Shown here: positions 9,229-18,060 of the stretch, in pieces
Layout of the letters: every line of letters begins with the position of its first letter
How positions within the stretch are numbered: position 1 is the stretch's first letter
DNA from: Burkholderiales bacterium 67-32
GTDB taxonomy: Bacteria; Pseudomonadota; Gammaproteobacteria; Burkholderiales; Burkholderiaceae_B
Assembly: GCA_001898625.1 (NCBI GenBank)
Contig: MKUP01000026.1
Span: forward strand, 186,001-250,000
Direction: 5' to 3'
DNA length: 64,000 nucleotides
The notes under the pieces: generated by a model
Told to the model about the DNA's origin: nothing
Databases searched by the model: none
What the model saw: only the letters and a program-made list of their open reading frames with translations
Translations under genes and position numbers: made by a program

Positions 9229-10206
9229 CTATTGCTGTTCGATGCCCGCTTTCTGCATGACCGTGCGCCACCGTTCGATCTCGGCGCCGACGTGGCTGGT
9301 CATCGCCTGCGGCGTGGAGGCTTCCGGCAGGCAGGCCGCCGCCAGCGTCTGCTTGCGGACGTTCTCGTCGGCCAGCACCCGGCGCACCGCCTGATTCATC
9401 TTGTCGACGATGGCGGCGGACGTGCCGGCCGGGAAGGCCAGTCCGTACCAGGTCGTCACGTCGTAGCCGGCCACGCCCGACTCCAGCGCCGTGGGCGTCT
9501 GGGGCAGGCCCTCGTAGCGCCGCGGCGAGGTCACCGCCAGCGGCTTGAGTTCCCCGGCGCGGATGTGGCCCAGCAGGGGCGAGGCCACGTCCACCAGCAG
9601 CTCCACCTCGCCGCTCAACACGGCGGCCACCGCGTTCGGCGTGCCCTTGTAGGGAACATGGACGATGTCGATGCCGCTGACCTGGCGCAGCAGTTCGCCG
9701 GCGAAGTGCTGCGTGCTGCCGATGCCGACGCTCGCGTAGTTCAGTTTCCCGGGTTGAGCCCTGGCCAGCTTGACCAGGCCGGCGATGTCGGTGGCCGGGA
9801 AGTTCTTGCCGGCCGCCACCACCAGAGGCTGGGCGCACAGCATGGAGGCCGGCGCGAAATCCTTGACCGAATCGAAGGGCAGCTTGCGGTAGATCGCCGC
9901 CGAGACCGCATGGCCGTTGTTCATGACGAAGACCGTGTGGCCGTCCGGCGCGGCGCGCGCCACCGTGCCCGCGGCCAGGGTGCCGCCGGCGCCGGGCTTG
10001 TTCTCCACTACGATGGGCTGGCCCAGGATTTCCGCCAGCGGCTGGGCCACCATCCGGGCGATGATGTCGGTGCCCCCGCCGGGCGCGAAGCCCACCACCA
10101 TGCGCACGGGCCGGCTGGGCCAGTCCTGGGCGGCCGCGGGCAGGGCCAGAGTCATGGCGAGCGCGCACAGCAGCGCGCCCGGCCGTTTCGGGTCGGTATG
10201 GAACAT
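9229..10206 (-). CDS. Bug-family (TTT) periplasmic substrate-binding protein
   Basis: 325 aa. A signal peptide ends near LALPAAAQD. Canonical pocket motifs are present: VVGFAPGGGTD, VVENKPGAGG, a VNAPDG-like APDGHTV turn, and VPYKGTPNAV. It is the third gene of a minus-strand operon behind the hydroxyquinol dioxygenase and NTF2-like genes, suggesting capture of the pathway's substrate or a related acid. No TctA/TctB membrane partner is nearby. Confidence 0.88.
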   Translation of the reverse strand: MFHTDPKRPGALLCALAMTLALPAAAQDWPSRPVRMVVGFAPGGGTDIIARMVAQPLAEILGQPIVVENKPGAGGTLAAGTVARAAPDGHTVFVMNNGHAVSAAIYRKLPFDSVKDFAPASMLCAQPLVVAAGKNFPATDIAGLVKLARAQPGKLNYASVGIGSTQHFAGELLRQVSGIDIVHVPYKGTPNAVAAVLSGEVELLVDVASPLLGHIRAGELKPLAVTSPRRYEGLPQTPTALESGVAGYDVTTWYGLAFPAGTSAAIVDKMNQAVRRVLADENVRKQTLAAACLPEASTPQAMTSHVGAEIERWRTVMQKAGIEQQ

Positions 10207-10280
10207 GGATAGTCTCCTGTGTGCTTCTTATTGTGGTTCGCCGCCGGCCCGAGGGCGGCGGCAAGCTTGCCCGCGAGGCC

Positions 10281-10877
10281 TCAGGGCCGCGCGGATCCCG
10301 CCAGCCAGGCCTTGCCGCGAGCGTACAGCGCCTGGACTTCCTGGCCGTGCAGGCCGGGCATGGTGGTCTTGACGTCCATGCCTATCTTGACCTGCAGATA
10401 GGCGAGATGGCGGTAGCCCTCGGGGAAGCGGGCCAGCAGCGCCGCATCCAGTTCCGGGCGGGCGGCCGGGTCCACCGGGTCCATCCGGTCCTTTTCGTAG
10501 ATCGGCTGTCGTTCGACCATGCCCCAGCGGCCGCCGCGCTTTTCCAGGAAATCGTAGAAGCGGCCGGTGCACACCACGTCGCACAGCACGCCGTCCACGG
10601 TGGCGCGCTGGGAAATGGTCATCTTGGTCTGGACGACGGCCCGGTCGCCCTCGCGATCGATGGTCATGCCGCCCAGGAAGTGCAGGATGTTGACGCCGCG
10701 TTCCATGCCTTCCCGGCTCTGCCGGATGAATTCGGTGGCCGAGGCCTGGCACCAGGTCGCGTTCATGCGGCCGTCGTCGTGCCAGACGGTGGCGAAGCGT
10801 TCCCAGTCGCCGGCGTCGCGCCACAGCGCCCAGTTCTCCACCAGTTCGCGTAGGGCGAGTTTTTCTTGGTCGTACAT
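10281..10877 (-). CDS. NTF2-like/SnoaL-like protein
   Basis: 198 aa. WALWRDAGDWERFATVWHDDGRMNATWCQ... and later VVCTGRFYDFLEKRGGRWGMVERQPIYEKDR resemble the cone-shaped NTF2-like fold used by SnoaL cyclases, scytalone dehydratase and dioxygenase small subunits. ATG 10877 is preceded by GGAGGAG. It lies 20 bp after the hydroxyquinol dioxygenase gene, so it is probably co-transcribed. Catalytic activity cannot be assigned; isomerase/dehydratase of a ring metabolite or a small oxygenase-like partner are options. Confidence 0.75.
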   Translation of the reverse strand: MYDQEKLALRELVENWALWRDAGDWERFATVWHDDGRMNATWCQASATEFIRQSREGMERGVNILHFLGGMTIDREGDRAVVQTKMTISQRATVDGVLCDVVCTGRFYDFLEKRGGRWGMVERQPIYEKDRMDPVDPAARPELDAALLARFPEGYRHLAYLQVKIGMDVKTTMPGLHGQEVQALYARGKAWLAGSARP

Positions 10878-10897
10878 GTCTCCTCCAGTCAGGGAAA

Positions 10898-11773
10898 TCA
10901 GGGGGCGGATCCGGACGCCGGATTCAGCACGAAGTCGAAGTCCAGGGTGTAGAAGGGCTGTGCGCTGACGCCACCGTCGGGCGTGGGGCCGGATTCGTGC
11001 CGCACCCATTGCGCGATCAGCGACGAGCGCACGCCGAACACCGCGTCCGAATCCAGGTATTGGTCGCCGTCGCGGAACACGTGGGTGACCAGGGTCTCGT
11101 AGCCCTCGGCCCGGATCATGAAATGCAGGTGGGCCGGCCGCCAGGGATGGCGGCCCAGCGCGGCCAGCATGCGGCCGACCGGGCCGTCGTGGGGGATGGG
11201 ATAGGCCTCGGCCAGGATGGAGCGGAAATGGAAGCTGCCGTCAGGCGCGGCATGGATGCGGCCCCGGCCCCGGTGCGTGGGGTCGTCCGGGTTCTGCACG
11301 TCGTAGAAGCCTTCGGCGTCCGCCTGCCAGACCTCCATTTCCGCGCCGCCCACCGGCGTGCCGTCCACGCCGCGGACCGTACCGCGCACGAAGCACGGAT
11401 CGCCCTTGGCGCCGTTGGCGATGTCGTCGCCCAGCGCGTACTCGGGGGCGCCTTCGACGAAGAAGGGGCCGAATACCGTGGCTTCCGTACAGGCGGGGGG
11501 CTTGCGGTGGTTCATCGCCGTCACCAGCGTCGACAGGCCGAGCGTGTCGGACAGCAGGATGAACTCCTGGCGCTTGTCGTCGGTGATGTGGCCCGTGGCG
11601 GTCAGGAATTCGATGCCCGCGGCCCATTCCGCTTCCGTCAGCTTCACCTCGCGGGCGAATTCGTGCAGGTGCTGCACGAGGCTGGTCATGATCTCTTTGA
11701 GACGGGCGTCGGGCGCCTGGGCGTGCCGGGCCAGGACGGCCTGGGTGATGGTGTCTTCGTTCAGGTTGCGCAA
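10898..11773 (-). CDS. Hydroxyquinol 1,2-dioxygenase
   Basis: 291-aa intradiol enzyme with the N-terminal helical dimerisation region of the catechol/hydroxyquinol branch. Fe(III) ligands fit Tyr157 (ADAEGFYDVQ), Tyr191 (EAYPIPHDG), His215 and His217 (RPAHLHF). EATVFGPFFVEGAPEY resembles hydroxyquinol rather than plain catechol dioxygenases. It would cleave 1,2,4-trihydroxybenzene to maleylacetate, the substrate of the reductase at 4172-5251. It is first in a minus-strand operon with the NTF2-like and Bug genes. Confidence 0.85.
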   Translation of the reverse strand: MRNLNEDTITQAVLARHAQAPDARLKEIMTSLVQHLHEFAREVKLTEAEWAAGIEFLTATGHITDDKRQEFILLSDTLGLSTLVTAMNHRKPPACTEATVFGPFFVEGAPEYALGDDIANGAKGDPCFVRGTVRGVDGTPVGGAEMEVWQADAEGFYDVQNPDDPTHRGRGRIHAAPDGSFHFRSILAEAYPIPHDGPVGRMLAALGRHPWRPAHLHFMIRAEGYETLVTHVFRDGDQYLDSDAVFGVRSSLIAQWVRHESGPTPDGGVSAQPFYTLDFDFVLNPASGSAP

Positions 11774-11951
11774 GGCGTGGTCTCCTGGATGCTGATGTCT
11801 TCCGCCTGCCGTGGGCGTGCTCAGGCCGGCTACTGTAGACGTGGCCGGGGGCGATTGAAATGGAAAAATCGGAAAAGAGTTTTACGCCAGGCGCAAGGCT
11901 GGGCGGGGACGGCGCCAGGAGCGGCGCCGGAGGGCTGGACGGGAAGGCGGC

Positions 11952-12416
11952 TTAGCGGGCGCCAGGTATGCCTTCCAGGCGCGAGCCGGCCTTCAGCCCG
12001 CGCTTGGCGAACCAGCCGCGTTCCATTTCCAGTGCGTAGCGCACGGGCTGGACGGCGCAGTGGCTGTCTTCCGTCTTGGGGGCCATGTCTTCGATATTCG
12101 CGATGGTGCCGTCATCGGCGATGAAGGCCACCGACAGCGGGATCAGCGTGTTTCGCATCCACATGCACTGGGTGCCGGGCATCTCGAAAATGAAGAGCAT
12201 GCCCTGGTTGGGGCCCAGCTGTTCGCGGAACATCAGGCCGCGCTCGCGGGTGGGCGGGGTGCTGGCGACCTCGGCGTGGATGAGGTGCATGCCGGCCCGC
12301 AGCGTCTGCACGGGCAGCGTGGCCTGCGCCGAGGCGGCCGGGGCCAGGAGGGCGGCGGTAAGGCAGGCGCCTGCGCCGGCAGCCAGGCGCGGCAGGAAGG
12401 AACGGATGCGGGTCAT
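11952..12416 (-). CDS. DUF192 family exported protein
   Basis: 154 aa with a signal peptide (to about LAPAASAQA) followed by a DUF192 domain: HAEVASTPPTRERGLMFREQLGPNQGMLFIFEM then MWMRNTLIPLSVAFIADDGTI. The family is widespread and its biochemical role is not established. No operon partner is evident; the cold-shock gene is 200 bp upstream on the same strand. Confidence 0.85.
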   Translation of the reverse strand: MTRIRSFLPRLAAGAGACLTAALLAPAASAQATLPVQTLRAGMHLIHAEVASTPPTRERGLMFREQLGPNQGMLFIFEMPGTQCMWMRNTLIPLSVAFIADDGTIANIEDMAPKTEDSHCAVQPVRYALEMERGWFAKRGLKAGSRLEGIPGAR

Positions 12417-12619
12417 GACGTCGGCTGGGAGCGGAAAAGGGTACAGGTGGACCGCCGCGGGGCGAGGCCGCCGCGGGAGGCTCCCGGCGAGGGTAGCATG
12501 ACCTGGCCCACGACAAGGTTAAAGGCGCGTCGGGCCGGCGCTAAAGGCAGAATACAGGGCCCGCCGGAGCGGATGGTTCGGCGGGCCGCGAGCGGTTCAG
12601 GCGGCGGAGCCGCGGCGGA

Positions 12620-12856
12620 TCAGGCCGCCGCCTCGCTGATGTTCAGCGCCTGCTTGCCCTTGGGGCCTTGGGCGGCCTCGAAGGTGACCTTCTGGCCTTC
12701 TTTCAGGGTCTTGAAGCCGTTCATCTGGATGGAGGAGAAATGGGCGAACAGGTCGTCGCCGCCATCGTCGGGCGTGATGAACCCGAAGCCCTTGGCGTCA
12801 TTGAACCATTTGACGGTGCCGCTACCCCTCTTGCCTTCGTTGATATCGCTGGACAT
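12620..12856 (-). CDS. Cold-shock domain protein (CspA family)
   Basis: 78 aa, slightly longer than the usual ~67-70. RNP1 is visible as KGFGFITP and RNP2 as LFAHFSSI, giving the single-stranded nucleic-acid binding face. The N terminus [12 protein letters not shown] is a short extension. It is divergent from clpS across 247 bp. Cold inducibility cannot be read from sequence. Confidence 0.92.
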   Translation of the reverse strand: MSSDINEGKRGSGTVKWFNDAKGFGFITPDDGGDDLFAHFSSIQMNGFKTLKEGQKVTFEAAQGPKGKQALNISEAAA

Positions 12857-13091
12857 GACGTAATGCCTTCTTGTAGTCGGTTACAACATATGCGAGGCGC
12901 ACTCCCCCGGTGCCGTAGGCAAACGATTGTGCGCTTCGCAGGTGCGAGTTTTGGTGGGTTTGCTACTTCCGGGGCTTGATAAATCAGGCTCCGGACATCA
13001 GATAATGGGAAAGATGTCACGCTGCGTCAAGCTCGGGATGGCCCGGGCATATAGGAGTATGCTGACGGCTTGCGGGGCACTTTCAAGTGGA

Positions 13092-13097
13092 TAGAAT
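13092..13097 (+). promoter_or_regulatory. Possible -10 box for clpS
   Basis: TAGAAT with a weak TTGCGG 16 bp upstream (13070-13075). The implied start of transcription falls almost exactly on the clpS ATG at 13104, which itself lacks a clear Shine-Dalgarno sequence, so a leaderless message is possible. Confidence 0.25.
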
Positions 13098-13103
13098 AGG
13101 CGC

Positions 13104-13424
13104 ATGGGCACCGGGTTCGATTCTCAACCGGATCAGACAACGCTGCTTGAGCGGGAACCGTCGAAGACCAAACCACCTCCAATGTTCACGGTGGTGTTGT
13201 TGAACGATGATTTCACGCCGATGGAGTTCGTTGTGCTGGTATTGGAGAAATTTTTCAGCAAGGGGCGAGAGCAGGCCACCCAGATCATGCTCAAGGTGCA
13301 TCACGAGGGTCGCGGCGTCTGCGGGGTCTATCCGCGGGACATTGCCAGGACCAAGATCGACCAGGTAAGCCGTTTTTCTCGGCAGAACCAGCATCCGCTT
13401 CAGTGCATCATGGAGGAAGCGTGA
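13104..13424 (+). CDS. clpS: ClpS, ClpA adaptor for N-degron substrates
   Basis: 106 aa. A flexible N-terminal tail is followed by the ClpS core [27 protein letters not shown] (NDD-T-M-FV pocket that reads destabilising N-terminal residues) and [20 protein letters not shown]. It overlaps clpA by four bases (GTGA), so the adaptor and its unfoldase are translationally coupled. Confidence 0.95.
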   Translation: MGTGFDSQPDQTTLLEREPSKTKPPPMFTVVLLNDDFTPMEFVVLVLEKFFSKGREQATQIMLKVHHEGRGVCGVYPRDIARTKIDQVSRFSRQNQHPLQCIMEEA

Positions 13425-15712
13425 TTTCTCAAGAATTGGAAGTTAGCCTTCACATGGCGTTCGTCGAGGCCCGTCAGGCTCGGCACGAATTCATCACGGT
13501 AGAGCATCTGCTGCTCTCGCTGCTCGACAATCCGTCGGCGGCCGAGGTGCTGCGCGCTTGCGCCGCCAACCTGGACGACCTGCGCCGCAACCTGCGCAAT
13601 TTCGTCAACGACAACACGCCCGTCATCCCGGGCACGGAAGAAGCGGACACCCAGCCCACGCTGGGTTTCCAGCGCGTCATCCAGCGCGCGATCATGCACG
13701 TGCAGTCCACGGGCAACGGCAAGAAGGAAGTGGCCGGCTCGAACGTGCTGGTCGCCATCTTCGGCGAAAAGGATTCCCACGCGGTCTACTACCTGCACCA
13801 GCAGGGCATCACCCGCCTGGACGTGGTCAACTTCATGTCCCACGGCATCACCAAGCAGCCGCAGCTGGAAGCCTCCAGCACGCCCAAGGAACCCGAGGCG
13901 GAAGCCGAGGCCGAGGCCAAGCAGTCGCCGCTGGACCAGTACACCCAGAATCTGAACGTGGCCGCCAAGGCCGGCAAGATCGACCCCCTCATCGGCCGCG
14001 ACAGCGAGGTCGAGCGGGTCATCCAGGTGCTGTGCCGCCGCCGCAAGAACAACCCGCTGCTGGTGGGCGAGGCCGGCGTGGGCAAGACCGCCATCGCCGA
14101 GGGCCTGGCATGGCGCATCACCGAAGGCGCCGTGCCCGACGTGCTGGCCGACGCCTGCGTCTATTCCCTGGACATGGGCGCGCTGCTGGCGGGCACCAAG
14201 TACCGCGGCGACTTCGAACAGCGCCTGAAGGCGGTGCTCAAGCAGCTCAAGGAAAGCCCCAAGGCGGTGCTGTTCATCGACGAGATCCATACGCTCATCG
14301 GCGCCGGTGCGGCATCGGGCGGCACGCTGGATGCGTCCAACCTGCTCAAGCCGGCCCTGTCCTCGGGCCAGTTGAAGTGCATAGGCGCGACCACCTATAC
14401 CGAATACCGGGGCATCTTCGAGAAGGACCACGCGTTGTCGCGGCGCTTCCAGAAGATCGACGTCAACGAACCCAGCGTCGAGCAGACCGTGCAGATCCTG
14501 CGCGGCCTGAAGCAGCGGTTCGAGGACCACCACAGCGTCAAGTATTCGTCGGCGGCGCTGTCGGCGGCGGCCGAACTGTCGGCCAAGTTCATCAACGACC
14601 GCCACCTGCCGGACAAGGCCATCGACGTCATCGACGAGGCCGGCGCGGCCCAGCGCATCCTGCCCAAGTCGCGGCAGAAGAAAGTCATCGGCAAGGCCGA
14701 GATCGAGGACATCGTGTCCAAGATCGCCCGGATCCCGCCGCAGTCCGTCTCCAGCGACGATCGCAGCAAGCTGGCCACGCTCGAGCGCGACCTGAAGGCC
14801 GTGGTGTTCGGCCAGGACGCCGCCATCGATGCGCTGTCCGCGTCCATCAAGATGGCGCGCTCGGGGCTGGGCAAGCCCGACAAGCCCATCGGCGCCTTTC
14901 TGTTCTCCGGGCCCACGGGCGTCGGCAAGACGGAAGTGGCCAAGCAACTGGCCTTCATCCTGGGCATCGAGCTGCTGCGCTTCGACATGTCCGAGTACAT
15001 GGAGCGCCATGCGGTGTCGCGCCTGATCGGTGCTCCGCCGGGATACGTGGGCTTCGACCAGGGCGGCCTCCTGACCGAGGCCATCGCCAAGAAGCCGCAC
15101 TGCGTGCTGCTGCTGGACGAGATCGAGAAGGCCCACCCCGAGGTCTTCAACATCCTCCTGCAGGTGATGGACCACGGAACGCTGACGGACAACAACGGCC
15201 GCAAGGCGGATTTCCGCAACGTCATCATCATCATGACGACCAACGCCGGTGCCGAAACCCTGCAGAAGAACGTGATCGGTTTCTCCGGCGCGCGCGAGCA
15301 GGGCGACGAGATGGCGGAAATCAAGCGCATGTTCACGCCCGAGTTCCGCAACCGCCTGGATTCGACCATTTCGTTCAAGGCCCTGAACGAAGAGATCATC
15401 CTGCGCGTGGTCGACAAGTTCCTGATGCAGTTGGAAGAGCAACTGCACGAGAAGCGCGTCGAGGTCATCTTCACCGATGCCCTGCGCACCTACCTGGGCA
15501 AGAAGGGCTTCGATCCGCTGATGGGCGCGCGTCCCATGCAGCGCCTGATCCAGGACACCATCCGCCGCGCGCTGGCCGACGAACTGTTGTTCGGCAAGCT
15601 GGTCAGCGGGGGCAGGGTGACCGTGGACATGGTCGACGACGAGATCAAGCTCAACTTCGACGACACGCCGCCCAAGGCGGCGCCGCAGCCGGAGGTGGAA
15701 CTGGCTGATTAG
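13421..15712 (+). CDS. clpA: ClpA, ATPase subunit of the ClpAP protease
   Basis: 763 aa from a GTG at 13421, chosen because [34 protein letters not shown] then begins at the conserved N domain, GGAGGA precedes it, and it overlaps the clpS stop. Two AAA+ modules: Walker A GEAGVGKT in D1 and GPTGVGKT in D2, Walker B VLFIDEIH and [26 protein letters not shown] is a conserved C-terminal sensor region. It unfolds substrates delivered by ClpS for ClpP. It ends in the 77-bp repeat and a strong terminator. Confidence 0.96.
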   Translation: MISQELEVSLHMAFVEARQARHEFITVEHLLLSLLDNPSAAEVLRACAANLDDLRRNLRNFVNDNTPVIPGTEEADTQPTLGFQRVIQRAIMHVQSTGNGKKEVAGSNVLVAIFGEKDSHAVYYLHQQGITRLDVVNFMSHGITKQPQLEASSTPKEPEAEAEAEAKQSPLDQYTQNLNVAAKAGKIDPLIGRDSEVERVIQVLCRRRKNNPLLVGEAGVGKTAIAEGLAWRITEGAVPDVLADACVYSLDMGALLAGTKYRGDFEQRLKAVLKQLKESPKAVLFIDEIHTLIGAGAASGGTLDASNLLKPALSSGQLKCIGATTYTEYRGIFEKDHALSRRFQKIDVNEPSVEQTVQILRGLKQRFEDHHSVKYSSAALSAAAELSAKFINDRHLPDKAIDVIDEAGAAQRILPKSRQKKVIGKAEIEDIVSKIARIPPQSVSSDDRSKLATLERDLKAVVFGQDAAIDALSASIKMARSGLGKPDKPIGAFLFSGPTGVGKTEVAKQLAFILGIELLRFDMSEYMERHAVSRLIGAPPGYVGFDQGGLLTEAIAKKPHCVLLLDEIEKAHPEVFNILLQVMDHGTLTDNNGRKADFRNVIIIMTTNAGAETLQKNVIGFSGAREQGDEMAEIKRMFTPEFRNRLDSTISFKALNEEIILRVVDKFLMQLEEQLHEKRVEVIFTDALRTYLGKKGFDPLMGARPMQRLIQDTIRRALADELLFGKLVSGGRVTVDMVDDEIKLNFDDTPPKAAPQPEVELAD

Positions 15713-15789
15713 GCCCCCCGTACGCGCTTCGCGCGCCCCCCAGGGGGCGATGCGGGTGGACCGGCGGAGCCGGATCCACCGCATCCTGG
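15713..15789 (+). repeat. Intergenic repeat, copy 1 (follows clpA stop)
   Basis: About 77 bp beginning right after the clpA TAG. It is almost identical to the reverse complement of 52015-52093. Landmarks in order: C-run, TACGCGCTTCGCGC, CCCCCCAGGGGGCG, then GTGGACCGGC-GGA-GCCGGATCCAC (near-perfect hairpin) and CGCATCCTGG. Both copies lie immediately 3' of a stop codon and in the same orientation relative to the upstream gene. Confidence 0.85.
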
Positions 15790-15796
15790 GTCTTTG

Positions 15797-15827
15797 GGCC
15801 CCCGGCTGTCGGGGGCCTTTGTTGTTT
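15797..15827 (+). terminator. Rho-independent terminator of clpA
   Basis: Perfect stem GGCCCCCG/CGGGGGCC (15797-15804, 15810-15817) with loop GCTGT, followed by TTTGTTGTTT. It lies 85 bp after the clpA stop, just beyond the repeat. Confidence 0.85.
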
Positions 15828-16205
15828 GTGGGGGAGGGTTCTGGGTGGGGGGTATCTATTAGGGTAAATCTGGGGTATTATTGCTGTACTGCACAAATCA
15901 CGCCACCGCCCTGTCGGGCACCGGTGTGGCCTTCATGCAGACGATCGGTAACCAAGATGGGTTGACCGAAAACTGCATCGTCTCTGACCTCGTTTTTCCC
16001 TTTGCGTTGCGCGCACGGTGATATCGGTCGGCGCCGATGATCCGTCCGGAGCGGCCGTGTCCGTCTCTGCAGCGTAGCGCCAGCTTTCCAGGCTCGATGA
16101 ATCCGGCACCGTCCTTTGGCGGGGCCATGGCCGCGTTTTTGCGCGTCCCGGGGACGTCCCGCGGGGGAAGGCTTGCGTTGCGCATACGTAACGTAAGGAA
16201 TGAAT
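15828..16205. other. Gene-free leader region of rhlE
   Basis: About 378 bp with no supported ORF. It starts AT-richer (possible -10 TATTAT at 15876-15881 without a good -35) and becomes GC-rich with a small CGTCC/GGACG hairpin at 16144-16156 shortly before the rhlE ribosome-binding site. If the promoter guess is right, rhlE has an untranslated leader of about 320 nt, a length that would allow RNA-level control. No riboswitch class is recognised. Confidence 0.4.
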
Positions 16206-17855
16206 ATGTCTTTCACTGAACTCGGTCTTGCCCCCGCCATCGTCGGCGCGCTGACCGAAGCCGGCTTCGCGGAGCCCACGCCGGTCCAGGCCCGGGCCAT
16301 CCCGCTGGCACTGGAAGGGCACGACCTGATGGTGTCGTCCCAGACCGGCAGCGGCAAGACCGCCGCCTTCATGCTGCCGGCCTTGAACAAGCAGGTCGAG
16401 ACCTCGCCGCTGCGCACGCCCGGCGTGCGCGTGCTGGTGCTGACTCCCACGCGCGAACTGGCCCAGCAGGTCTCGGATGCCACTCGTACCTACGGCAAGG
16501 CGCTGGGCTGGCTGCGCACGGCCACGGTCGTCGGCGGCATGCCCTATGGTGCCCAGCTGAAGGCGCTGTCGCGCCGTGTCGACGTGCTGGTCGCGACCCC
16601 GGGTCGTCTGCTGGACCACGTGCAATCCGGCAAGGTGAACCTGTCCGAAGTCGAGGTGCTGGTGCTGGACGAGGCCGACCGCATGCTGGACATGGGCTTC
16701 ATCGATGACATCGAAGCCATCGTGGCGCGCACGCCCGCCACCCGCCAGACGCTGCTGTTCTCGGCCACGCTGGACGGCTCGGTGGCCCGCATGGCCGCCA
16801 AGATGATGCGCGATCCCCAGCGCATCGAGATCGCCAGCCAGAAGGAAAAGCACGCCAACATCACCCAGTCGCTGCTGTACGCGGACGACATGGATCACAA
16901 GATGCGCCTGCTGGACCACCTGCTGCGCGACGCCAACATCCAGCAAGCCATCGTCTTCACCTCGACCAAGCGCGCGGCCGACGAACTGGCCGACACGCTG
17001 GCTGACCAGGGCTTCGCCGCCGAAGCCCTGCATGGCGACATGAACCAGCGCCAGCGTACCCGTACGCTGGGCAACATGCAGCGCGGCCGGGTGCAGATCC
17101 TCGTCGCCACGGACGTGGCGGCACGGGGCATCGACGTGCAAGGCATCAGCCACGTCGTCAATTTCGACCTGCCCATGCAGGCCGAGGACTACGTGCACCG
17201 CATCGGCCGTACCGGCCGCGCGGGCCGCGATGGCCTGGCGTTCACGCTGGCCGCGCATGGCGAGCGTCACAAGGTCCGTTCCATCGAACGCTATACCGAC
17301 CAGAGCATCCCGGTCCAGGTCATCCCCGGACTCGAGCCCCAGCGCGCGCCGCGGCCCGGTTCCGACCGTCCGCGCCGCGGTGGCCCTGGCGGCTCCGGCG
17401 GCAAGCCTGGCTGGCGCCAGGGCGGCCGTGGTGGCTACCAGAACCGCGAAGGCGGCCAGCGGCAGTACGAAGGCCGGGGCAATTTCGATCGCAACCGCGA
17501 CGAGCGTCCTGCTTTCGGCGACCGTCCGCGCGGCGACCGCCAGGAGCGCCGCTACGGCGACGCGCCCCAGGGCCAGGGCGAACGCCAGGGCTACGGCGAG
17601 CGCCGGCACGAACCGCGTTTCCAGGACGACCGCCGCGAGCGTTCGCCTGAAGGCCAGGGCTACGCGGCCCGGCCGCGTGGCGACCGTCCGCAGGGCGAGC
17701 GCACCTGGGGCGATCGTCCCCAGGGCCGTCCCGAAGGCGACCGCCGCGAGCGTCCGGCCCAGGCCTGGGCCGACCGCCCCCGCGCGGCTCGTCCGGAAGG
17801 CGATCGTCGCGACGCCCCCGCGCGCCGCTTCGACTCCCGTCGTCGCGCCGCCTGA
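16206..17855 (+). CDS. rhlE: DEAD-box ATP-dependent RNA helicase RhlE
   Basis: 549 aa. Q motif FAEPTPVQARAIP, motif I SQTGSGKT (about 45-52), Ia PTRELAQQ, II DEAD, III SAT, VI HRIGRTGRAG. After about residue 380 comes a long low-complexity tail rich in Arg, Gly and Asp with repeated GDR/ERR/QGR units, typical of RNA-binding tails in betaproteobacterial RhlE. Start 16206 is preferred over ATG 16200 because AAGGA (16195-16199) is correctly spaced only for the former. Role: RNA remodelling, ribosome maturation or degradosome work. Confidence 0.92.
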   Translation: MSFTELGLAPAIVGALTEAGFAEPTPVQARAIPLALEGHDLMVSSQTGSGKTAAFMLPALNKQVETSPLRTPGVRVLVLTPTRELAQQVSDATRTYGKALGWLRTATVVGGMPYGAQLKALSRRVDVLVATPGRLLDHVQSGKVNLSEVEVLVLDEADRMLDMGFIDDIEAIVARTPATRQTLLFSATLDGSVARMAAKMMRDPQRIEIASQKEKHANITQSLLYADDMDHKMRLLDHLLRDANIQQAIVFTSTKRAADELADTLADQGFAAEALHGDMNQRQRTRTLGNMQRGRVQILVATDVAARGIDVQGISHVVNFDLPMQAEDYVHRIGRTGRAGRDGLAFTLAAHGERHKVRSIERYTDQSIPVQVIPGLEPQRAPRPGSDRPRRGGPGGSGGKPGWRQGGRGGYQNREGGQRQYEGRGNFDRNRDERPAFGDRPRGDRQERRYGDAPQGQGERQGYGERRHEPRFQDDRRERSPEGQGYAARPRGDRPQGERTWGDRPQGRPEGDRRERPAQAWADRPRAARPEGDRRDAPARRFDSRRRAA

Positions 17856-17887
17856 CGGCATCCCGCGCGGCGGCTAGCCGCCCGCAT

Positions 17888-17961
17888 CCAGGGGCTTGCT
17901 GCACGCAACCCCTGGTCCCGACGCCCCCGACTGCGGTTCGATCCGCACGCGGGGGCGTTTT
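17888..17961 (+). terminator. Terminator region of rhlE (two hairpins)
   Basis: The first hairpin pairs CCAGGGG (17888-17894) with CCCCTGG (17909-17915). The second pairs ACGCCCCCG (17921-17929) with CGGGGGCGT (17950-17958), contains an inner TGCGG/CCGCA stem, and runs into TTTT. The second is a good intrinsic terminator. Confidence 0.8.
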
Positions 17962-18004
17962 CACGTCCATGCCATCGCGCTCAGATCATTCGCCTTCAAT
18001 TGAT

Positions 18005-18034
18005 TTGAATTGAAATATTATTAAGAGATATGAT
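18005..18034 (+). promoter_or_regulatory. Candidate promoter of the ehu operon
   Basis: TTGAAT (18005-18010), an 18-bp spacer and TATGAT (18029-18034, five of six). The region is strikingly AT-rich relative to its surroundings. Transcription would start near 18041, inside the operator-like repeat and about 20 nt before the ehuB ATG. Confidence 0.4.
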
Positions 18035-18056
18035 TTGCCCTGGTATTACCCGGGCA
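18034..18056 (+). promoter_or_regulatory. Operator-like repeat shared with the DUF2239 gene promoter
   Basis: TTTGCCCTGGTA (18034-18045) is followed by TATTACCCGGGCA (18044-18056), i.e. two back-to-back versions of TTACCCGGGCAAA in opposite orientations. The second 13-mer recurs exactly at 37964-37976. It overlaps the end of the -10 box and the ehuB translation start, a position suited to repression. The regulator is unknown. Confidence 0.45.
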
Positions 18057-18060
18057 GCTC

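Noticed and set aside
13108-13126. GGGTTCGATTCTCAACC resembles a tRNA T-loop
   Set aside because: It encodes the ClpS N terminus, and no cloverleaf can be built around it.
13400-15784. Long minus-strand frame opposite clpA
   Set aside because: Composition-driven shadow of clpA; no ribosome-binding site or protein family.
17350-17840. Repetitive sequence at the end of rhlE
   Set aside because: It is a low-complexity Arg/Gly/Asp-rich coding tail, not a DNA repeat array or CRISPR; the units are irregular and in frame.
17931-17948. GCGGTTCGATCCGC looks like a tRNA T-arm
   Set aside because: It forms the inner stem of the rhlE terminator. No acceptor, D-arm or anticodon arm surrounds it.
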